NCBI GenBank assembly: GCA_938039915.1
Contig: CALHUA010000010.1
Span: 1-42,013, forward strand
Direction: 5' to 3'
DNA length: 42,013 bases
Origin: an uncultured Anderseniella sp.
Lineage (GTDB): Bacteria; Pseudomonadota; Alphaproteobacteria; Rhizobiales; Aestuariivirgaceae
Shown: positions 34,353 to 42,013 of the stretch, one piece after another
How the letters are laid out: each line of letters begins with the position of its first letter
Position numbering within the stretch: position 1 is the first letter of the stretch
The notes under the pieces: model-generated
Seen by the model: only the letters and a program-made list of their open reading frames with translations
The model's database searches: none
Told to the model about the DNA's origin: nothing
Translations under genes and position numbers: made by a program

Positions 34353-35702
34353 ATGAAACTAGAGACGGTAAAAACAGGCGGTTTGTCATTGGCAATCCTG
34401 CAACGGGCTATAGCTGCAGTATTGATCTGGATCGGATTGGTGCTGCCTGCACACGCGGTGCTGGAGGTTGATATCAATCAGGGTCAGGTTGATCCGATCG
34501 CCATTGCCCTGCCGAACTTCGGCGGTGCTGATCCGCAGTCGCAGAAGTATGGTGTGGATATCACCACGATCATCGGCAACAACCTGGAACGCTCCGGCCT
34601 GTTTCGCCCGCTGCCGCAGAACTCTTATCTGCAGCAGGTGGTGGACTTCAATGCTCAGCCGCGATTTGTGGACTGGCAGACAATTCAGGCGCGTGCGCTT
34701 GTTACAGGACAGGCGGTGATTTTGGGCGATGGCCGTATCCGCGCTGATTTTCGCTTGTGGGACGTGTATGGCCAGAGCCAGATCCTTGGCCTGCAGTTCG
34801 TGACCACACAGAAGAACTGGCGCCGTATCGGGCATTTGATCTCTGATGCCATCTATAAGGCCATGACCGGGGAAGAGGGCTATTTCGACAGCCGTATTGT
34901 CTACATCGCCGAGAGTGGACCGAAAAACCAGCGCAAGAAGGTCCTGACCATCATGGACCAGGACGGGTTCAATACCCGCGAACTGACCAATGGCAACGAC
35001 CTGGTACTGACGCCCCGGTTTTCGCCAACGTCGCAGGAAATAACCTATATGTCATTCGCCGGCGGCCGGCCGAGGGTCTATCTGTACAATATCGATACAC
35101 GCCAGCGCGAAGTGGTTGGTGAGTTTCCCAATATGAGTTTCAGCCCGAGGTTTTCACCGGACGGCCAGAAAGTGATCATGAGCCTGCAGGAAGGCGGCAA
35201 TTCCAATATCTACGAGATGGATTTGCGGACCCGCAGGTTGCGTCAGCTGACCAACACGGCGGCTATCGATACTGCACCGTCTTATTCCCAGGACGGTCGC
35301 CGCATCGTGTTTGAAAGCGATCGTGACGGCGGACAACAGATTTATGTGATGAATGCCGACGGTTCCGGCCAGCAGCGCATCTCGTTCGGCAAAGGGCGGT
35401 ATTCGACCCCTGTATGGTCGCCGCGTGGCGATAATATTGCATTTACCAGGTTTGGAGGGGGCAGATTTTCCATCGGTGTCATGCGTCCTGACGGTTCTGG
35501 TGAGAGAATATTAACCGAAGGTTTCCATAATGAGGGGCCAACATGGTCTCCCAATGGGCGGGTGATCATGTTCTTCCGCGAATCGGGAGGTGAAAACGGG
35601 GGTGCAAAAATGTTTTCGGTGGACTTGACGGGCTACAATGAGCGCCCGGTGCCGACACCGACTTTTGCATCTGATCCAGCGTGGTCGCCTCTTCTCAGAT
35701 AA
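34353..35702 (+). CDS. tolB: Tol-Pal system protein TolB
   Basis: 449 residues, periplasmic. A signal peptide ends near ALPAHA (about residue 37; VLPAHAV), followed by the N-terminal alpha/beta domain ([26 protein letters not shown]). A beta-propeller follows with repeated [37 protein letters not shown] blades. It links TolA and Pal. The ATG at 34353 is chosen over an adjacent TTG at 34350. Confidence 0.96.
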   Translation: MKLETVKTGGLSLAILQRAIAAVLIWIGLVLPAHAVLEVDINQGQVDPIAIALPNFGGADPQSQKYGVDITTIIGNNLERSGLFRPLPQNSYLQQVVDFNAQPRFVDWQTIQARALVTGQAVILGDGRIRADFRLWDVYGQSQILGLQFVTTQKNWRRIGHLISDAIYKAMTGEEGYFDSRIVYIAESGPKNQRKKVLTIMDQDGFNTRELTNGNDLVLTPRFSPTSQEITYMSFAGGRPRVYLYNIDTRQREVVGEFPNMSFSPRFSPDGQKVIMSLQEGGNSNIYEMDLRTRRLRQLTNTAAIDTAPSYSQDGRRIVFESDRDGGQQIYVMNADGSGQQRISFGKGRYSTPVWSPRGDNIAFTRFGGGRFSIGVMRPDGSGERILTEGFHNEGPTWSPNGRVIMFFRESGGENGGAKMFSVDLTGYNERPVPTPTFASDPAWSPLLR

Positions 35703-35867
35703 ACGGAAATTGAACTGCATACTGGACAGATATTGGCTTGTATTGCCATAAATCTGCCATCACAAGGGTCGATTGGCCCGTCATGAATTTGCCGCGTTGC
35801 GTTTGAGTCTGGTGGGGCTGGCTTTGCAGCAAGCAGGTAATAAATGGATGCCACAAGGAGTGGGAAA

Positions 35868-36374
35868 ATGTTTCGCAATTTTGCAGGCCGCAAGGTCGCC
35901 CTAGCATTCGTTGGAATGTTGGTGCTGGCCGGGTGCTCGAAGTCAGAAAAACCTGATCTGCTTTCACAAGGCCCCAACAACGCAACCCAGGTTGAACCAG
36001 GTTCCGAACGGGATTTCATCGTCAATGTCGGTGATCGTATCTACTTCCCGGTGGATCAGACCACATTGACGCAGGAAGGCATGGAAACACTGCGCCGTCA
36101 GGCCCAGTGGCTGAACCAGTATCCGAACGTGACCATTCAGGTCGAAGGCCATGCCGATGAGCGTGGCACGCGCGAGTACAATATTGCGCTGTCGGCCCGG
36201 CGGTCTACTGCGACCCGCGAATATCTGATATCACAAGGTGTATCGGCGCAACGGGTTGCCACGCTTGCCTACGGCAAGGAACGCCCGGTCGCGCTTTGCG
36301 ATGCTGAAAGCTGCTGGGCGCAAAACCGTCGTTCGGTGACTGCCGTAACTGGTGGTGCGGGCCGGTCATCGTAA
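35868..36374 (+). CDS. pal: peptidoglycan-associated lipoprotein Pal, copy 1
   Basis: 168 residues. The lipoprotein signal ends VLAGC with Cys23 lipidated. Residues about 50-160 form an OmpA-like peptidoglycan-binding domain with VEGHADERGTREYNIALSARR, the Asp and Arg of which bind diaminopimelate. AAGGAG is 7 bp before the ATG at 35868. It follows tolB after 165 bp and is repeated immediately downstream. It anchors the outer membrane to the wall and partners TolB/TolA. Confidence 0.96.
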   Translation: MFRNFAGRKVALAFVGMLVLAGCSKSEKPDLLSQGPNNATQVEPGSERDFIVNVGDRIYFPVDQTTLTQEGMETLRRQAQWLNQYPNVTIQVEGHADERGTREYNIALSARRSTATREYLISQGVSAQRVATLAYGKERPVALCDAESCWAQNRRSVTAVTGGAGRSS

Positions 36375-36479
36375 GGATTGATTGGCTCGTCATGGATTTG
36401 CCGCGTTGCGATTGAGCCTGGAGGGGTTGGCTTTTGCAACAAGCGGGTGGATAAATGGATGCCACAAGGAGTGGGATAA

Positions 36480-36983
36480 ATGTTTCGCAATTTTGCAGGC
36501 CGCAAGGTCGCGCTGGCATTCGTGGGGATGCTGGTGCTGGCCGGGTGCTCGAAATCAGAAAAACCTGATCTGCTTTCACAAGGCCCCAACAATGCAACCC
36601 AGGTTGCACCGGGTTCTGAACGGGACTTCATCGTCAATGTCGGTGATCGTATCTATTTCCTCGTGGATCAGACAACGCTGACGCCTGAGGGTATGGAAAC
36701 ATTGCGCCGGCAGGCCCAGTGGCTGAGCCAGTATCCGAATGTGACCATCCAGGTTGAAGGCCATGCCGATGAGCGTGGCACGCGCGAATACAACATTGCG
36801 CTATCAGCCCGCCGATCCACCGCGACCCGCGAATTCCTGATATCACAGGGCGTAGCGCCGCAGCGTATCGCCACGCTGGCTTATGGCAAGGAGCGTCCGG
36901 TCGCGCTTTGCGATGCTGAAAGCTGCTGGGCGCAAAACCGTCGTTCAGTGACCGCCATTACAGGCGGTGCATCGCCTGGTTAA
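36480..36983 (+). CDS. pal: peptidoglycan-associated lipoprotein Pal, copy 2
   Basis: 167 residues, differing from copy 1 at about nine positions in the first 163 plus the last few. Changes include Pro61 to Leu in IYF(P/L)VDQ, Gln69 to Pro, Asn83 to Ser and Glu43 to Ala. The lipobox LAGC and the GHADERGTREYN peptidoglycan-binding motif are intact. It has its own copy of the AAGGAG leader. An intact reading frame suggests that it is expressed. A hairpin terminator follows at 37013. Confidence 0.95.
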   Translation: MFRNFAGRKVALAFVGMLVLAGCSKSEKPDLLSQGPNNATQVAPGSERDFIVNVGDRIYFLVDQTTLTPEGMETLRRQAQWLSQYPNVTIQVEGHADERGTREYNIALSARRSTATREFLISQGVAPQRIATLAYGKERPVALCDAESCWAQNRRSVTAITGGASPG

Positions 36984-37012
36984 GGTCTGATCGCACGACA
37001 ACAGAAGAAACC

Positions 37013-37043
37013 GAACAGCCCGCGATGCGTTTGCGGGCTGTTC
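37013..37043 (+). terminator. hairpin terminator after pal copy 2
   Basis: A perfect 11-bp stem GAACAGCCCGC/GCGGGCTGTTC with a 9-base loop. The following T-run is weak (TGCTTAT), so termination may be partial. It separates the Tol-Pal operon from cpoB. Confidence 0.65.
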
Positions 37044-37224
37044 TGCTTATCGGACAGGAAACAGCTTGGCGTCCAAGTTTGACCGGATTTCACGGGCAAA
37101 TTGTCCGGATATGAATTTGCAGCGGAGTTCAAAGTCGGATTGAGAAATCAGCCGGACACCGCTACACTTGAAACAGATTTGGTATTATTCATCGGCACAC
37201 CAATTCGCTTGAGGGACTGCATTC

Positions 37225-38514
37225 ATGATCAAACAGCTCAAACGCTCTTTGGCGATCTCGTTGCTGGGACTTGCTGTTTTACCGGCCGGTTCCGCATTTG
37301 CGCAATCGGATCAATGGAATTCGCTTTACGATCGCATCATCCGGCTGGAGGCTGAAGTTCGCGGAGGCGGTAGAGCAGGTGCCGGTGGTGGCGGCAATGT
37401 TCAGATGCAGGCGCAATTGCAGCAGTTGTCGGCGCAGATGAATGCGATGGCGCAGCAGATTTATGACATGCAGCGCGAACTGAACCGGCTGCGTGAGCTT
37501 GAACGCCAGGGGCTTCTGTTCAAGAACAAGCGGCGGGTGGCTACTGCGATCGCACCGCAGCAGCAGTCCGGACAATGGGATCAGGGGCAGGTCGCGCCAG
37601 CGCCTGACTATGGCCGGCTGCAGCAGTCAGTGGAGATTGAACGCGCACCGTCAGCGGGCGGGCAAATTCCCCGTGGTGGACTGGCGCCCGGCCCCCAAGT
37701 CCTGGGGACGCTGAACCTCGACGCCAATCAAAGAGTGCCTGCAGCGCCCGCACAACCGACTTACGTGCCACCGGCGCAGCCATTACAGCCCCAGGCCCAG
37801 CCGCTGCAACCACAGGCACAACCGTTGCAGCCGCGGGTGCAGCAACAATGGCAGCAGAACAACGCACAGCCGCGCCAGGTCCAGGGCGTGCAGTCACAGG
37901 CGCTGCCGCCGATCGGTGGTGGCCAGTCTGCCGGAGTACAACAGCAACAACCTCAGGGTCAGCCGCGCTACCAGCTTCAGCAGGGCACGCAAGCCTATCA
38001 GCCGGAACCGGTACAGGAACCGGCCTTCGATGCTCAGGGCCGTCCCTCGCTGGCACCGGAGAAAGTGGAAACCGCGAGGCTTGACGACAGTGCCGGTGGC
38101 AGCAATCTCGGCGCCGGCAGTGTGGCCGGGACCAACCCCGACAGTTTGTTCAAGCAGGCCCAGTCCAGCTACCGGTCACGGGACTTTTCCGGCGCTGTTT
38201 CCGGGTTTCGCTCATTCGTGACCAGGCACAGGGAACATGAACTGGCTGATGATGCACAGTTCCTGCTCGGTGAAGCCTATTATGCACAAGGCAGCTGGAA
38301 ACAGGCTGCCCAGAGCTACCTCGCGGGGTATCAGAATTTCCCCAAGAGCGACAAGCGCGGGTCAAACCTGTTGAAACTCGGCATGTCGCTGAACAAGCTG
38401 GGGCAGAAAAAGAAGGCCTGTTCCACATTTGCCGAGGTCAACAAGAAATTCGGCAAGCAGGCCTCGTTGCGCAACGCGTCGCTCAAGGAAATGCAGCGAG
38501 CCGGGTGTGGCTGA
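37225..38514 (+). CDS. cpoB: cell division coordinator CpoB (YbgF), with long Gln/Pro-rich linker
   Basis: 429 residues, periplasmic. The signal peptide ends near ...GSAFAQ (about residue 27). A short coiled coil (about 30-95; LQQLSAQMNAMAQQIYDMQREL) mediates trimer formation. A Gln/Pro-rich linker at about 110-285 includes tandem PLQPQAQ units, and a TPR domain occupies about 305-425 (SLFKQAQSSYRSRDFSGAV...LLGEAYYAQGSWKQAAQSYL, in parts). It links Tol-Pal to cell-wall synthesis at division. The linker is long compared with the enterobacterial protein of about 260 residues. tilS starts 3 bp after the stop. Confidence 0.92.
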   Translation: MIKQLKRSLAISLLGLAVLPAGSAFAQSDQWNSLYDRIIRLEAEVRGGGRAGAGGGGNVQMQAQLQQLSAQMNAMAQQIYDMQRELNRLRELERQGLLFKNKRRVATAIAPQQQSGQWDQGQVAPAPDYGRLQQSVEIERAPSAGGQIPRGGLAPGPQVLGTLNLDANQRVPAAPAQPTYVPPAQPLQPQAQPLQPQAQPLQPRVQQQWQQNNAQPRQVQGVQSQALPPIGGGQSAGVQQQQPQGQPRYQLQQGTQAYQPEPVQEPAFDAQGRPSLAPEKVETARLDDSAGGSNLGAGSVAGTNPDSLFKQAQSSYRSRDFSGAVSGFRSFVTRHREHELADDAQFLLGEAYYAQGSWKQAAQSYLAGYQNFPKSDKRGSNLLKLGMSLNKLGQKKKACSTFAEVNKKFGKQASLRNASLKEMQRAGCG

Positions 38515-38517
38515 TCA

Positions 38518-39813
38518 ATGGATCCGGACGCCGGGGTCATTGGCGATGATGAAGCAGCGGCACTTTTTTCCCGGCATTTGACAGGCAATACAGGCCTGGT
38601 TCTGGCTGTGTCAGGCGGGTCTGACTCAATGGCGCTCATGCGGCTGGTTGCGCGCTGGAACGCCGGTCTGGAGCCTAAGGCACGACCGGATATTCATGTT
38701 GTAACCGTGGATCACGCATTGCGGCCGGAATCGGCGGCGGAAGCCGATTTTGTTGTGCACGAAGCAACATCGCTCGGGTTGCCGGCGCAAAAACTGCGGT
38801 GGGACGGACCCCATCCGAAGACCGGTGTAGCGGCGGCTGCCCGCGACGCACGCTACTCGCTGATGGCGGATGTTTGCCGGCAGCGCCAGGCAGCGCTGGT
38901 TACCGCGCATACGCTTGACGATCAGGCTGAAACCCTTGTTATGGCTCTGGCAAGGGGGGCCGGCGTCGATGGGCTTTCCGCCATGCAATCCGAGACGCAG
39001 CTGCACGGTCTGACCGTTATTCGTCCGTTTCTGGAGATTACCCGCGCACGGTTACGCGCGACCTTGTCACTCGCAGGCGCGAAGTGGATGGAGGATCCGA
39101 CCAATCGTGACACTGCCTATGAACGGGTGCGGGTGCGCGAAGCGCTTAAACTGCTGGAGCGGGAAGGCGTTGACCCTGCCGGCCTTGCCCGCTCATCGCG
39201 CCGGCTGTCGCGCGCGCGTACAGCGCTGGCGCATGCGGCAGATACGCTTGTCGGTGAAGCTGTCGTTCATGACGTGTCAGGCTATTGCCGCATCATGCGG
39301 GAGCCATTTTTTCAGGCGCCGGACGAAATTCAACTGCGATGCCTGCTGCTGGCGATCAGGACCTATGGCGGCGGTATGCCGCAAAGCCTGGCGGGCGCGG
39401 AAGGCTTGCTTGACTGGATGCAGACAGGGAATGGAAAGGCCAGGACCTTTGCCGGATGTCGGATTGTGCGCCGGTCTGTTGAGTTCGTTGTCGGGCGTGA
39501 AGGTGACCGGGTCAGTGAAACGTCCGTCCGGATTGAGCCGGGGCAGTGCGTTGCTGAGTGGGACCGGCGCTACTTTGTTTCGGCAAGCTGCGAGGCAGGT
39601 CCGGTTGACCTTATGGTGTTGCGTGACGTGGACGAAAAGCTGCTGCCGGACAGACCTAAGACCGTGCCGGACTTCGTCTGGCAAGGTCTTCCGGTGGCGA
39701 TTGCCGCCGGAAACCGGGTATTCATGCCGGTTGACGGGCATCAATCCGGTTCGCGAGGTCAACAAAATGTCGTGTTCCACCTCATTGCAGGCCCGAAAAC
39801 GGCTCAATCTTAA
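38518..39813 (+). CDS. tilS: tRNA(Ile)-lysidine synthetase TilS
   Basis: 431 residues. It modifies C34 of tRNA-Ile(CAU) to lysidine so that AUA is read as isoleucine. The N-terminal PP-loop reads VSGGSDSMAL (SGGSDS at about 32-37). TAHTLDDQAETLVMALARGAG is the ATP/tRNA site, followed by RPFLEITRARLR and MEDPTNRDTAYERVRVR, all typical. The C-terminal third is more variable. It starts just after cpoB and precedes ftsH, the usual order in the group. Confidence 0.95.
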   Translation: MDPDAGVIGDDEAAALFSRHLTGNTGLVLAVSGGSDSMALMRLVARWNAGLEPKARPDIHVVTVDHALRPESAAEADFVVHEATSLGLPAQKLRWDGPHPKTGVAAAARDARYSLMADVCRQRQAALVTAHTLDDQAETLVMALARGAGVDGLSAMQSETQLHGLTVIRPFLEITRARLRATLSLAGAKWMEDPTNRDTAYERVRVREALKLLEREGVDPAGLARSSRRLSRARTALAHAADTLVGEAVVHDVSGYCRIMREPFFQAPDEIQLRCLLLAIRTYGGGMPQSLAGAEGLLDWMQTGNGKARTFAGCRIVRRSVEFVVGREGDRVSETSVRIEPGQCVAEWDRRYFVSASCEAGPVDLMVLRDVDEKLLPDRPKTVPDFVWQGLPVAIAAGNRVFMPVDGHQSGSRGQQNVVFHLIAGPKTAQS

Positions 39814-39832
39814 TTATCCTGCTTGAGTTAAT

Positions 39833-39862
39833 CTTGGCAAAGGATAAAGACGTACCTATGTT
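39833..39862 (+). promoter_or_regulatory. strong promoter candidate for ftsH
   Basis: CTTGGC (39833-39838), a 17-bp spacer and CTATGT (39856-39861) match the rhizobial housekeeping pattern CTTGAC-N17-CTATAT; read as TTGGCA-N17-TATGTT it also fits the sigma70 form. It lies about 75 bp before the ftsH start in a 124-bp gap. Confidence 0.6.
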
Positions 39863-39937
39863 AGGTCTAACCGAGATTTTCTATCCGGGTGGCACTCGTG
39901 TGTTTGCGCCATCCCGACACATTCCTGAAAGGATGTA

Positions 39938-41863
<1,926 letters not shown>

Positions 41864-41887
41864 TTTTTCTGACGCATGTCTACTGCT

Positions 41888-41924
41888 GGCCGGATTTTCC
41901 TGATGGAAAGTCCGGCCGTTTTTT
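41888..41924 (+). terminator. Rho-independent terminator after ftsH
   Basis: A 13-bp stem GGCCGGATTTTCC/GGAAAGTCCGGCC (one G-T pair), loop TGAT, followed by a run of six Ts at 41919-41924. It is a strong intrinsic terminator 25 bp after the ftsH stop. Confidence 0.92.
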
Positions 41925-41987
41925 GTATAGATCAACATTGTTTCACAGCTTAGGGTGCCGGACGAGATATATGAAACAGTCACAGTC

Positions 41988-42013
41988 GTCATTCCAGCGC
42001 AGGCTGGAATCCA
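41988..42013 (+). repeat. palindromic REP-like repeat, copy 5 (reaches the window end)
   Basis: GTCATTCCAGC...GCTGGAATCCA, the same GTCAT...ATCCA frame as the copies at 2620, 2677, 30171 and 30314 but with a different stem sequence. It lies downstream of the ftsH terminator. Confidence 0.7.

Larger units (their letters stand above)
35764..36983 (+). repeat. tandem duplication carrying pal twice
   Basis: Two units of about 610 bp lie head to tail. Each begins with a matching non-coding leader (about 105 bp, from AAGG.T.GATTGG to the shared GGATGCCACAAGGAGTGGG) and continues through a pal copy. The leaders and coding parts differ at scattered bases, so the duplication is not brand new. Confidence 0.9.

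Noticed and set aside
33314-34477. Long open frame antisense to tolA
   Set aside because: It mirrors the low-complexity Pro/Lys/Glu linker of TolA, giving Arg/Leu-rich sequence with no family features; tolA itself is certain.

Overview
The window reads as chromosomal backbone of an alphaproteobacterium, most likely order Hyphomicrobiales (Rhizobiales). Evidence: GC-rich coding sequence, tightly overlapping ATGA-type operons, and a gene order familiar from that order: tkt/pgk/fba next to a DUF4164 gene and zapA, a 6S RNA candidate before fthC, a YmdB-type phosphoesterase, yebC, ruvCAB, ybgC, tolQRAB-pal-cpoB, tilS and ftsH. The assignment rests on recognised families and synteny; no search could be run.

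Layout. 1-1612 (+): iron-dependent alcohol dehydrogenase and a small YunG-like protein. 1644-10704 (-): a TauE/SafE permease; a 422-bp gene-free stretch of nested inverted repeats; then a long co-directional block read from 10704 downwards: tkt, pgk, class I fructose-bisphosphate aldolase, a proline-racemase-family enzyme with a Ser/Cys active site, a degenerate ThiE-like barrel, a secreted Sel1-repeat protein and a GrdB/PrdB-like reductase subunit. 10938-16254 (mostly +): DUF4164, zapA, an MttB-family methyltransferase, the 6S RNA candidate, fthC, ymdB-like, an opposing hypothetical gene and yebC.

16261-28811 is about 12.5 kb of accessory genes between yebC and ruvC. It holds an amidase and a phytanoyl-dioxygenase-like protein, a small unknown protein, and a class III adenylate cyclase with TolB-like and TPR regions. 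A LysR-divergent oxidative cluster follows: desaturase, TIM-barrel isomerase, NTF2-FMO fusion and IPNS-like Fe(II) oxygenase on one side, LysR plus a RidA-family protein on the other. The stretch ends with two tandem paralogues that join three membrane helices to a cyclic-nucleotide-binding fold, a Popeye-like layout.

28989-41863 (+): ruvC-ruvA, a repeat-bearing gap, ruvB-ybgC, the Tol-Pal envelope system with a tandemly duplicated pal, cpoB, tilS and ftsH, closed by a strong terminator. A palindromic repeat of about 27 bp (GTCAT...ATCCA) occurs five times at three places. The most unusual points are the PrdB-like/racemase neighbourhood downstream of the glycolytic genes, the paired Popeye-like proteins near a cyclase, the pal duplication, and the LysR-linked oxidative cluster. 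I saw no tRNA or rRNA gene, CRISPR array, prophage or transposase.
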